Part shown: positions 46,344 through 54,646 of the stretch, piece by piece
Layout: the number at the start of each line of letters is the position of its first letter
How positions within the stretch are numbered: position 1 is the first letter of the stretch
DNA from: Psychroserpens sp. Hel_I_66
GTDB taxonomy: Bacteria; Bacteroidota; Bacteroidia; Flavobacteriales; Flavobacteriaceae
Direction: 5' to 3'
Length of the DNA: 64,000 bases
Assembly (NCBI RefSeq): GCF_000799465.1
Contig: NZ_JUGU01000001.1
Span: 682,001-746,000 of the forward strand
Notes under the pieces: generated by a model
Database searches by the model: none
The model's input: the letters and a program-made list of their open reading frames with translations, nothing else
Told to the model about the DNA's origin: nothing
Translations under genes and position numbers: made by a program

Positions 46344-47235
46344 CTACATCATAATTTTCTGGAGAATCATCTTTGTGTTTCCACCTTTTGTGCGTCCATA
46401 AATAAAATTCTGGAGCCTCATAAATTTGTTTTTCAACTAAACGGAAAAATTGATCTGTAATCTCATAATTTTCAAATTCTTTAGGGTTTTCAGTAATTGT
46501 TTCAAAGGTGGTTTCATAAAAGCCTCTTTTCAATCGTTTCACTCTAAAAAATACAACTGCTAAATCAATTCGTTTTGCTAACATTTCAGCACCTGTGTGC
46601 ATAGGTACTTTATAACCCATAAATTCTCCCCAATGCAGTGCTTTGTATGGTTTTGCAGACTGGTCTGAGACAAATCCGCAGATAAACGTTTCCTTTTTGA
46701 CCTTTGCTCTAATTAATGTTGGGATGGTTTCTTTAGTCGTAATCAATTCACTGTTGTATTTGGCTCTAATACCTTTAATAAGTCTGTCAAAATACTTGTT
46801 TTCTAACCGCTTATAAACAGCATAGCCTTTGTTGTGGATGTAGCTTTGTAAGATGAAAATCCACTCCCAACTTCCATAATGAGCGCACATTAGTGCTACA
46901 CTTTTACCTTCTTTTTCTAGTTTTTGTAAAACCTCAACGTTTGCAAATGTGAAACGTTTTTTCATTTCCTTTTCTGAAATGGTCAATGATTTGATAGCTT
47001 CAACTATCATATCACACAAGTGATGGTAAAACTTATTGGTGATGGATGTAATCTCTTTATCACTTTTATCAGGAAACACCAATTTTAAATTAGATTTCAC
47101 AACACTCTTTCGATACCCGAAAATACGATAGATCCATAGGTATAAAAAATCAGAAAAAGCATAAAGTAGCCTAAAAGGAAGAATAGAAATCATCCATAAA
47201 AAAGGATAAACTAAAATGTATATTATAAATTGCAT
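46333..47235 (-). CDS. Lipid A-type lysophospholipid acyltransferase
   Basis: The 300-residue protein matches the LpxL/HtrB group. It has a membrane helix at the N-terminus, the active-site motif H-x4-E (His119 to Glu124 in HYGSWE), and a phosphate-contacting VSDQSAKPYKALHWGEFMG region with PMHTGAEMLA. It transfers a secondary acyl chain onto lipid A precursors at the inner face of the cytoplasmic membrane. Bacteroidota often carry one such gene. It is divergent from the rhomboid gene, and a perfect -7 box lies 22 bases upstream. Confidence 0.9.
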   Translation of the reverse strand: MQFIIYILVYPFLWMISILPFRLLYAFSDFLYLWIYRIFGYRKSVVKSNLKLVFPDKSDKEITSITNKFYHHLCDMIVEAIKSLTISEKEMKKRFTFANVEVLQKLEKEGKSVALMCAHYGSWEWIFILQSYIHNKGYAVYKRLENKYFDRLIKGIRAKYNSELITTKETIPTLIRAKVKKETFICGFVSDQSAKPYKALHWGEFMGYKVPMHTGAEMLAKRIDLAVVFFRVKRLKRGFYETTFETITENPKEFENYEITDQFFRLVEKQIYEAPEFYLWTHKRWKHKDDSPENYDVVKK

Positions 47236-47242
47236 TATTGAT

Positions 47243-47264
47243 TAGATTTGCAATCGCAAATATA
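47243..47264. promoter_or_regulatory. Back-to-back promoter -7 boxes
   Basis: TAGATTTG (47243-47250, plus strand, rhomboid gene) and TATATTTG (47257-47264, minus strand, acyltransferase gene) are both perfect TAnnTTTG boxes, only 6 bases apart. Each polymerase footprint would overlap the other, so the two promoters probably compete. Confidence 0.5.
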
Positions 47265-47288
47265 TATATAATAAAACGTTTATAATCT

Positions 47289-47924
47289 ATGGGTAGTTTG
47301 AGTTTATTTACCATTATCATTATTGCAGCTAATGCATTGATCTCTTATAAGGGATTTAATGATTATATTTTTTTTGAACGCTATAAATTCAATGTTGGCG
47401 CCATAAAAAGAGGTGAGCAGTTTAGAGTGTTCAGTTCTGGTTTTTTACATGCAGATATGCAGCATTTGCTATTTAATATGTTAACACTCTACTTTTTTGC
47501 AGATCGTGTGATCTATTTTGTTGGAGAATTTAATTTTTTAATCATTTATGTTGGTAGCCTTATCTTAGGAAGTTTGATGTCTTATTATTTTCACCAAAAC
47601 GAGTATCAATATAGTGCTGTTGGTGCCAGTGGTGCTGTAATGGGAATATTGTATGCTGCTATTTTAGTAGATCCAATGATGAAGATTTATGGGTTTATAC
47701 CAGGTTTCGTTTTTGGTATCGCTTATCTCTTATATTCTATCTACGGAATGAAAAATAGAATAGGCAATATTGGTCACGATGCACATTTTGGAGGTGCAGT
47801 TGGTGGATATGCCATTACACTCATTGTGATGCCATCACTTTTTGAAACAGATTTACTTATGGTATGTTTATTGGCAATTCCAATAATAGTCCTGTTTGTG
47901 ATGCACAAATTGGGCAAAATTTGA
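47289..47924 (+). CDS. Rhomboid-family intramembrane serine protease
   Basis: The 211-residue membrane protein has about six transmembrane helices. The rhomboid site is complete: GASG with Ser114, the catalytic His166 in HDAHFGGA, and the conserved HxxxN of helix 2 (His59 and Asn63). It cleaves within or near the membrane helices of other membrane proteins; targets in Bacteroidota are mostly unknown. It is monocistronic, convergent with the TlpA-like gene. Confidence 0.92.
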   Translation: MGSLSLFTIIIIAANALISYKGFNDYIFFERYKFNVGAIKRGEQFRVFSSGFLHADMQHLLFNMLTLYFFADRVIYFVGEFNFLIIYVGSLILGSLMSYYFHQNEYQYSAVGASGAVMGILYAAILVDPMMKIYGFIPGFVFGIAYLLYSIYGMKNRIGNIGHDAHFGGAVGGYAITLIVMPSLFETDLLMVCLLAIPIIVLFVMHKLGKI

Positions 47925-47928
47925 AACA

Positions 47929-47965
47929 AAAAAAGCCTTTAATAAATATTAAAGACTCATTTTCT
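47929..47965 (+). terminator. Weak terminator-like hairpin
   Basis: CTTTAAT and ATTAAAG flank an AAAT loop between the convergent rhomboid and TlpA-like genes. An A-run precedes it, but only a broken T-run follows, so it is a weak candidate. Confidence 0.3.
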
Positions 47966-47979
47966 AAGTAAAATTTATT

Positions 47980-49131
47980 TTAATTAAGTAGCTCTGCAAT
48001 TTTCGCTTCGAGAGCAGCGCCTCTTAAATTTTTCGCTACAATTTTTCCGGTTTCATCCAAAATAAATGTTGCGGGAATTGACTTAATATTATAGGCTCTT
48101 GCTACTGGATCGTTAAAATAGCTCAGGTTTGAAACGTGACTCCAGGTAAGATTATCTTTTTCTATAGCCTGTACCCAAGCTTCTTTAGGGTCTTTTTGCC
48201 TACCAGTACCATCCAGTGACACTCCAATGATTTCCAGCCCTTTGTCATGATATTTCTCATATACTTTAACTACGTTAGGATTTTCTCTTCTACAAGGTCC
48301 ACACCATGCTGCCCAAAAATCGATTATAGTTACTTTGCCAAGTGCATCTTTAAGCGATAATTGTTTTCCGTCTGGAGTTGGAGCAGAAAATTGAGGAGCC
48401 ATGCTACCTATTTCAGTAGCGCCTTCAGCAGCTCTTATTTTTTTAGTTTGATCTATTTTTATGGCAATTTGTTTGCCTAAGGTTGAGTTTTTTACATCTT
48501 CATCTAAGCTGTTTAAAGAGGTCTCTAGTTTATCAACGTCAGAATCTTTAGAATTTAGTTCATTACCTATAAATATTAGAGAAGCCACATTGCCTTTGTT
48601 TTTTTCGATGTATTTATATAGTATATTTGATTGATCTGTTGCTATACCTAGCATATCATTGTTTAAGTTCTCTAATGTGCTAGCATCTTGGGAAGTTCTT
48701 AACTGGCCCATAATTTTATTACGCCTGTTCCCAAGCTCTCTCATATCTTCAAAATAAGCGTTGAAAGCATCATTAGCTTCAGTTCCTTTTATGACGGTTT
48801 TATCGATTTTATCTTTATCTAGAGTTACATCATAAGCATCATTTTCGATTATAAAAGGCATACTACCATTTATGCTATTTACCGAAAGATACCATATTTG
48901 CGGATTATCTACTTTGCCCTCAAAAACAAATTTCTCGTTCATTATAATTGCAGTGTCCTGGTTTATTTTTCTGTTACGCTCGTCAGACGTTTGTAAATAC
49001 ACTCTAATACCATTGTAAACTCCGGGAGCTTCTCCAGTAATTCTATAGCCATCAAGAGGCATTTTCTTTTCTTCCGTTTTACAGCCTATAATCAATAAAC
49101 ACAATGTTAAAATTGAAAGTAATTTTCTCAT
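47980..49131 (-). CDS. TlpA-like thiol-disulfide oxidoreductase lipoprotein
   Basis: The frame extends further upstream, but MRKLLSILTLCLLIIGC at the ATG 49129-49131 gives a proper lipoprotein signal. A perfect promoter at 49151-49182 lies just before it. The longer start would run into the mnmE gene, so I chose the shorter one (383 residues). An N-terminal DUF4369-type domain (about 25-125) is followed by a linker helix region and a C-terminal AhpC/TSA domain. CxxC lies at Cys277 and Cys280 in WAAWCGPC. It is probably an envelope thiol-disulfide reductase. Confidence 0.9.
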   Translation of the reverse strand: MRKLLSILTLCLLIIGCKTEEKKMPLDGYRITGEAPGVYNGIRVYLQTSDERNRKINQDTAIIMNEKFVFEGKVDNPQIWYLSVNSINGSMPFIIENDAYDVTLDKDKIDKTVIKGTEANDAFNAYFEDMRELGNRRNKIMGQLRTSQDASTLENLNNDMLGIATDQSNILYKYIEKNKGNVASLIFIGNELNSKDSDVDKLETSLNSLDEDVKNSTLGKQIAIKIDQTKKIRAAEGATEIGSMAPQFSAPTPDGKQLSLKDALGKVTIIDFWAAWCGPCRRENPNVVKVYEKYHDKGLEIIGVSLDGTGRQKDPKEAWVQAIEKDNLTWSHVSNLSYFNDPVARAYNIKSIPATFILDETGKIVAKNLRGAALEAKIAELLN

Positions 49132-49150
49132 AATTATAAATTTTGTAGTG

Positions 49151-49182
49151 CAAATATAATAAGTTAGTTGGGAGAAAATCAA
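49151..49182 (-). promoter_or_regulatory. Complete promoter for the TlpA-like gene
   Basis: On the minus strand TTG (49180-49182), 21 bases, then TATATTTG (49151-49158) match both elements. The spacing to the ATG at 49131 supports that start. Confidence 0.7.
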
Positions 49183-49214
49183 CCTTGTTTTCATAATTAC
49201 ATCTAAAATTGCAA

Positions 49215-49222
49215 TACTTTTG
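49215..49222 (+). promoter_or_regulatory. Promoter -7 box for mnmE
   Basis: TACTTTTG is a perfect TAnnTTTG 14 bases before the ATG of mnmE, giving a very short leader. The nearest TTG upstream (49185-49187) is 27 bases away, too far for a clear -33 element. Confidence 0.45.
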
Positions 49223-49236
49223 TAAAAAATTAGTGG

Positions 49237-50628
49237 ATGATATATCAAGATACAATTATTGCTCTTGCTACTGCTTCTGGAAGCGGAGCTATCGCTGTGA
49301 TTAGACTTTCAGGAAGTGAGGCAATTTCAATTGTTGATGACCATTTTAAATCTGTAGTAAGCAATAAATCGTTATTAAAACAATCTACACATACAGTTCA
49401 TCTTGGGCATATTGTAGATGAAAAACGAGTTATTGACGAAGTTTTGGTGTCCGTATTTAAAAATCCAAATTCGTACACGGGCGAAAATGTTGTAGAAATT
49501 TCATGCCATGGTAGTTTATATATTCAGCAGGAAATCATACAATTATTTCTTCGGAAAGGTTGCCGAATGGCCAATGCGGGAGAATTTACATTAAGGGCAT
49601 TTCTAAACGGAAAATTAGATTTGTCACAAGCAGAAGCTGTTGCAGATTTGATTGCCAGCGATAATGAAGCCTCACATCAAGTTGCGATGCAGCAAATGCG
49701 TGGCGGATTTTCTTCTGAAATCGCTAAATTAAGAGAAGAGCTATTAAACTTTGCCTCTTTAATTGAATTAGAGCTCGACTTTGCAGAAGAAGATGTAGAA
49801 TTTGCAGATCGTTCACAGTTTAAAGATCTTATAGACAGGATCACGTTTGTTCTAAAACGATTGATAGATTCCTTTGCGGTTGGCAATGTTATAAAAAACG
49901 GAATTCCCGTAGCCATCGTTGGTGAACCAAATGTTGGTAAATCCACATTGCTCAATGCCCTTTTAAATGAAGAGCGCGCTATAGTATCTGAAATTGCTGG
50001 AACTACAAGAGATACCATTGAAGATGAAATTTCTATTGGAGGTATTGGATTTAGGTTCATTGATACCGCAGGAATACGAGAAACCAAAGATATTGTAGAA
50101 TCAATAGGTATTAAAAAAACCTTTGAAAAAATAGAACAAGCCCAAGTGGTAATCTACCTTTTTGATGCTACGCAGTTTGAAAGTCAAAGTTCTAGATTTA
50201 AGGTTGAGCTTGAAAAAATCAAGAATAAATATCCACAAAAACCTTTGATCGTACTGTCTAATAAAATAGACAAGGTTGATGATGTTCAAATTTCAGAAAT
50301 GCAAAAAGAGATTTCAAATATTCAATTACTGTCGGCTAAAACAGGTTTTGGCGTTGAGCAACTAACCAATTCTTTATTAGAATTAATTAATACTGGTGCA
50401 TTACGCAATAATGAAACAATCGTGACCAATTCGCGTCATTATGATGCTCTTTTAAAAGCTTTTGAGGAAGTTCAAAAAGTTAAAACTGGATTAGAAACAG
50501 GGTTATCTGGAGATTTATTGGCTATTGATATTCGCCAGGCATTATTCCATTTTGGAGAAATTACAGGAGAGATTACAAATGACGATCTGTTGGGTAATAT
50601 TTTTGCTAATTTTTGTATCGGGAAGTAA
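49237..50628 (+). CDS. mnmE: tRNA modification GTPase MnmE
   Basis: The 463-residue protein, also called TrmE, works with MnmG to make 5-carboxymethylaminomethyl-uridine at tRNA position 34. The N-terminal folate-binding domain starts DTIIALATASGSGAIAVIRLSG. The G domain has Walker A GEPNVGKS (229-236), a DTAG motif and NKID. The helical part closes with the catalytic C-terminus CIGK, all intact. Length is normal. The neighbouring esterase ATG begins 2 bases after its stop. Confidence 0.97.
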   Translation: MIYQDTIIALATASGSGAIAVIRLSGSEAISIVDDHFKSVVSNKSLLKQSTHTVHLGHIVDEKRVIDEVLVSVFKNPNSYTGENVVEISCHGSLYIQQEIIQLFLRKGCRMANAGEFTLRAFLNGKLDLSQAEAVADLIASDNEASHQVAMQQMRGGFSSEIAKLREELLNFASLIELELDFAEEDVEFADRSQFKDLIDRITFVLKRLIDSFAVGNVIKNGIPVAIVGEPNVGKSTLLNALLNEERAIVSEIAGTTRDTIEDEISIGGIGFRFIDTAGIRETKDIVESIGIKKTFEKIEQAQVVIYLFDATQFESQSSRFKVELEKIKNKYPQKPLIVLSNKIDKVDDVQISEMQKEISNIQLLSAKTGFGVEQLTNSLLELINTGALRNNETIVTNSRHYDALLKAFEEVQKVKTGLETGLSGDLLAIDIRQALFHFGEITGEITNDDLLGNIFANFCIGK

Positions 50629-50629
50629 T

Positions 50630-51514
50630 ATGAGATATAGAATACTACTACTCATAATATGTTTCTCTGTTATTGCTTCAGCACAAAACATAACAACTCA
50701 TGTTTACTCAGTAAAAAATCGAGATTCCTTAAAATTAGATGTTTACACGCCACAAAAAATTGCAGATAGTATAAAACTGCCAGTTGTAGTTTGGATGCAT
50801 GGTGGTGGATTCTCTGGAGGAAGCCGAGAAGGAGCAGATGAGAAAAAGCTTATGAAATTTGTGTCAGATAATGGTTTTATTGGTGTTTCAATATCCTATA
50901 GATTACTACGGAAAGGTGCTCGAACAGGTTTTGGTTGCAAATGTTCAAAAGAAGAAAAATTATTCACTTTTGCCAAAGCTGCTGAAGATTTTTTGGATGC
51001 AACAAATTTCCTTATAACCTACAGCGATTCATTACATATCGATACAAAAAAAATTATTGCAGGAGGAAGCAGTGCGGGAGCAGAAGCTGTTTTGAGCGCA
51101 GTTTATATGAAAGATTATTTTATTGAAGATACAACACTTTACGATTCTATTCATTATGCTGGCGTCATGTCTTTTGCTGGTGCAATGGTCGATGAAAATT
51201 ACATTACTAAAGAAAACGCAGTACCAACCGTAATGTTTCATGGCACAAATGATAATACTGTACCATACTCTAAGGATGTTCACCATAAATGCAAGCCAGA
51301 AGATAAAGGATATCTCATTCTTAATGGATCTGGTGTGATATTTACAAGGTTAGAAACGCTTAATATATCCTATTATTTGTTTAGGGTAGAAGGCGGTCAA
51401 CATGAAGTTTCGTCAATAAACTTTAAGGAAATTAATAATATATTGAGTTTTCTAAAGAGCACTATTTTAGATTCTAAGGTAATTCAAACCAAACGTTTAG
51501 AGTTTAAAAAATAA
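50630..51514 (+). CDS. Exported alpha/beta-hydrolase esterase
   Basis: The 294-residue protein starts at the ATG 2 bases after mnmE, where a signal peptide (MRYRILLLIICFSVIASAQN) begins. A longer upstream frame that overlaps mnmE has no signal and is rejected. The BD-FAE-like fold shows HGGGFSGGSRE, the elbow GGSSAGAE, FHGTNDNTVP and a histidine in GGQHEV. It should be a periplasmic or surface esterase; the substrate is unknown. It sits just before the glucan locus but shares the mnmE strand and spacing, so it is more likely read with mnmE. Confidence 0.85.
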   Translation: MRYRILLLIICFSVIASAQNITTHVYSVKNRDSLKLDVYTPQKIADSIKLPVVVWMHGGGFSGGSREGADEKKLMKFVSDNGFIGVSISYRLLRKGARTGFGCKCSKEEKLFTFAKAAEDFLDATNFLITYSDSLHIDTKKIIAGGSSAGAEAVLSAVYMKDYFIEDTTLYDSIHYAGVMSFAGAMVDENYITKENAVPTVMFHGTNDNTVPYSKDVHHKCKPEDKGYLILNGSGVIFTRLETLNISYYLFRVEGGQHEVSSINFKEINNILSFLKSTILDSKVIQTKRLEFKK

Positions 51515-51597
51515 TGTTATGATGGCATCAGAGTTTTTAAGGTTTTGATATCTTTAAATTTAGTACTATTTTGTACAAATATCCCTTTTAGGACATT

Positions 51598-54411
51598 ATG
51601 CAAAATAAAATTACAAAACTGTTTTTTATATATCTATCCGTTTTATGCAGTCTTCAAACTGTTGGACAAGAATTACCACCTATTCAAAATTTTACTACGG
51701 AAAATTATAATGCGCAAAACCAGAACTGGTCTATTTCGCAAGCAGATGATAAGTACATATATATAGCCAACAATGCTGGGTTATTAGAGTACAATGGTGC
51801 AAAATGGCAATTATATCAATCACCAAACCAAACCGTATTAAGGTCTGTAGAGGTTATTGGAAACCGTATTTATACGGGATGTTACATGGAATTTGGCTAT
51901 TGGGAACGCGATAATTTGGGCATCTTAGAATACACATCACTATCCCAAAAACTTAATGTTGATCTTATTGAAGACGAGCAATTCTGGAATATCATTGCAC
52001 TTGATGATTGGGTTTTGTTTCAATCTTTAAATAGAATTTATATAGTAAACGTTATAGATTTATCTGTAAATACAATTGATTCTGAAACAGAACTTACCAA
52101 AATGACTGTTGAAGATGAGACAGTTTACTTTCAAAAGAAAGGTGTTGGCCTTTTTAAGATTATTAACGGAAAATCAGTTTTAGTCTCAGATGATTCAATT
52201 TTGAGAACAAATTCTATTGTTAATGTTTCTAGGCTTAAGGATAAACTATTGATACAGACTGAGGATAATGGTTTTTTCGTTCTGGAAACAAAAGGGCTAA
52301 AACAATGGGAGATTCCTGCAAATGATGTCCTATTAGAGACTAGCGTTTTTAGTAGTTTGATGCTGAATGATGGTTCTTTTGTGTTTGGAACAATCTCACA
52401 CGGATTGATTTTTATGACTTCCGAAGGAGAAATAAGTTATACTATAAATCAAAATAACGGATTGATTAATAATACTGTTCTTTCAGTTTTTCAAGATTTA
52501 GATCAAGATATCTGGTTAGGGTTGGATAATGGTATAAGCTTTATAAATATAACGTCCCCATATCGTATTTTTAAAGATGACAGTGGTAAACTGGGTACTG
52601 TTTATACGTCTCTGGCATTTAAGGGTTTTTTGTATTTGGGTACAAACCAAGGTCTGTTTTATAAAAGAAAAAATAACAGTGAAGAATTTCAGTATGTAGA
52701 GGGAACAAATGGTCAAGTATGGTCATTGGAGGCAATAGATGGTAAGATATTTTGTGGTCATAATAAGGGAACAATGATTATAGATGATAATATGATTATC
52801 AATATTATTACTGATGCTATAGGAAGTTGGGGGTTTAAGAGAGTACCCAATAAACCAAATTTGGTTTTACAAGGTAATTTTAATGGTTTAAATATTTTGG
52901 AAAATTCTAATGGTAATTGGACTTTTAGAAATAAGATTGATGGTATAGATATCTCTAGCAGATTTTTTACATTTTCAAATGATCGAATTTATGTGAACCA
53001 TGAATTGAAAGGGCTTTATGAATTAGAAGTAGGTGATGATTATCGTAATGTAAAGATTACAAATCGAATCGATCACATTAATTATGGTGTTGGTTCTAAT
53101 GTGTTCAATTACAATGATAATATCATTTATACCTCTTCTGAAGGGGTCTTTAAGCAAAACCAAAATCGGGAATTTAAATTAGATAGTGCATTTACAAGTC
53201 TATTTACTCCCTATAATGACCTTTCAACAATGATGAAATTGAATGGTGATAAAGAAATGTTTTGGAGATTTGTAGATGATAATATCATGTTAATATCATC
53301 TGGCGCTATTAGTGATAAACCAAATACCACAATTTATCCAGTATCTAGTATTATAAGAGATGTTGTTACAGGATTTGAGAACGTTACAAAAATAAGTGAT
53401 AGTGAATATCTTGTAGGAAGGTCTAATGGCTTTCTTTTAATTAACGAAAATATTGCGATACCAAATAAAAATTTTTCAGTTTCTATAAATAGGTTGGAGG
53501 TTAATGAAATTGATCAGCCTAAACAAAAATTAGATCCTACTCTAAAAGCAACATTTAGCAATCGAGAAAACAATATAAGCTTTGCATATAGCTTTGTTAA
53601 TTATGGAGAAATAATCGAAAATAAATATCAGTATCAGCTCTTAGGATTGTCTGATAATTGGTCAAATTGGACAGAAGAGTCGTCACATACATTTCAAAAC
53701 TTACCATTTGGCACATATACATTTAATGTAAGGGGGAAGGCGGGCAATGTCTTAACAAAAAATATAGCATCATATTCATTTACCATTAAAAGACCATTGC
53801 TTCTTTCAAACCTTGCAATTGGTTTATACATCCTAATAACGATATTGCTCTTATTTGCTATTCATTACTATTATCGAAGATACTATCGTAGTCAACAGCA
53901 AAAAGTAATTGAAAAAACAAAAAGGGAGTTAGAGCTAAAGGAGCTTGAAAATTCTAAAGAGCTAATGACTGTTAGAAATGAAAAACTAAGACAGGATATA
54001 GACCATAAAAATCGGGAACTTGCGATCTCTACAATGAGCTTGATTAAAAAGAATGAGTTTTTGAGCAATATTAAGGAAGATTTAAAAAATGCGGAATCAT
54101 CTAAAGGACTTAACTCTGTCATTAAAGTAATTGACAAAAATCTTAATAATACTGACGATTGGAAATTTTTTGAAGAGGCCTTTAACAATGCAGATAAAGA
54201 TTTCTTAAAAAAAGTAAAATCAAAACACCCATCACTTACACCAAACGATTTAAAACTGTGTGCATATTTAAGACTTAACCTCACATCAAAGGAAATTGCA
54301 CCATTGTTAAATATCTCTCCAAAAAGTGTAGAAGTAAAGAGATATAGGCTAAGAAAAAAAATGGAACTATCACACGAGGATAGCTTAACAAATTATATTT
54401 TAGAAATCTAG
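51598..54411 (+). CDS. Membrane-tethered glycan-locus regulator (propeller, Y_Y_Y, LuxR-type HTH)
   Basis: The 937-residue protein has a signal peptide (to about VGQE). A periplasmic seven-bladed propeller-like region (about 25-640) is followed by a Y_Y_Y domain (about 660-720), a transmembrane helix (about 735-760), a coiled coil (about 765-830) and a cytoplasmic LuxR/GerE-type helix-turn-helix (about 880-937, SLTPNDLKLCAYLRLNL). There is no histidine-kinase or receiver domain, unlike hybrid two-component regulators. It therefore probably binds a sugar outside and DNA inside. It lies directly before the susC-led operon on the same strand. Confidence 0.9.
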   Translation: MQNKITKLFFIYLSVLCSLQTVGQELPPIQNFTTENYNAQNQNWSISQADDKYIYIANNAGLLEYNGAKWQLYQSPNQTVLRSVEVIGNRIYTGCYMEFGYWERDNLGILEYTSLSQKLNVDLIEDEQFWNIIALDDWVLFQSLNRIYIVNVIDLSVNTIDSETELTKMTVEDETVYFQKKGVGLFKIINGKSVLVSDDSILRTNSIVNVSRLKDKLLIQTEDNGFFVLETKGLKQWEIPANDVLLETSVFSSLMLNDGSFVFGTISHGLIFMTSEGEISYTINQNNGLINNTVLSVFQDLDQDIWLGLDNGISFINITSPYRIFKDDSGKLGTVYTSLAFKGFLYLGTNQGLFYKRKNNSEEFQYVEGTNGQVWSLEAIDGKIFCGHNKGTMIIDDNMIINIITDAIGSWGFKRVPNKPNLVLQGNFNGLNILENSNGNWTFRNKIDGIDISSRFFTFSNDRIYVNHELKGLYELEVGDDYRNVKITNRIDHINYGVGSNVFNYNDNIIYTSSEGVFKQNQNREFKLDSAFTSLFTPYNDLSTMMKLNGDKEMFWRFVDDNIMLISSGAISDKPNTTIYPVSSIIRDVVTGFENVTKISDSEYLVGRSNGFLLINENIAIPNKNFSVSINRLEVNEIDQPKQKLDPTLKATFSNRENNISFAYSFVNYGEIIENKYQYQLLGLSDNWSNWTEESSHTFQNLPFGTYTFNVRGKAGNVLTKNIASYSFTIKRPLLLSNLAIGLYILITILLLFAIHYYYRRYYRSQQQKVIEKTKRELELKELENSKELMTVRNEKLRQDIDHKNRELAISTMSLIKKNEFLSNIKEDLKNAESSKGLNSVIKVIDKNLNNTDDWKFFEEAFNNADKDFLKKVKSKHPSLTPNDLKLCAYLRLNLTSKEIAPLLNISPKSVEVKRYRLRKKMELSHEDSLTNYILEI

Positions 54412-54447
54412 AACCTATACAAGTCTATTTTTAAACGCTACATTACC

Positions 54448-54485
54448 ACTACAATCTAGTTTATATAACTACTACAACGTTGTAG
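54448..54485. promoter_or_regulatory. Candidate operator upstream of susC
   Basis: CTACAACGTTGTAG at 54472-54485 is a perfect 14-bp palindrome. An extra half-site, ACTACAA, lies at 54448-54454, 23 bases before the matching ACTACAA at 54471. The site is about 110 bases upstream of the susC -33 element, in the gap that separates it from the regulator. It is a candidate binding site for that regulator (inference). Confidence 0.45.
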
Positions 54486-54596
54486 ATCCTAAATTTAACA
54501 TTCGCTGTATCTGTTGTTATTGTTAGAATATTTGTTAATTCTGTAAAATTTAGTGTATTTTATTGCGATGTATGTTTTTTGTATTGGTCTTTTTTA

Positions 54597-54626
54597 TTGA
54601 ATTGCTAATAAACTATATTAAATTTG
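54597..54626 (+). promoter_or_regulatory. Complete promoter for the glucan operon
   Basis: TTG (54597-54599), 19 bases, then TAAATTTG (54619-54626) match both Bacteroidota elements at the best spacing. The susC ATG lies 20 bases downstream. Confidence 0.75.
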
Positions 54627-54646
54627 GCATATAACAACTCTATAAT

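Noticed and set aside
49132..49248. N-terminal extension of the TlpA-like protein to 49248
   Set aside because: It lacks a signal peptide at the new start and runs past a perfect promoter and into mnmE. The lipoprotein start at 49131 fits better.
49677..50087. 136-codon minus-strand ORF
   Set aside because: It is antisense to the conserved G-domain of mnmE, and its composition follows from that frame.
50525..50629. Upstream extension of the esterase gene inside mnmE
   Set aside because: The extension is the mnmE sequence in another frame. The signal peptide begins at 50630.
51563..51576. GTAC-N6-GTAC repeat before the regulator gene
   Set aside because: The arms are only four bases and GTAC is itself palindromic, so chance is likely.
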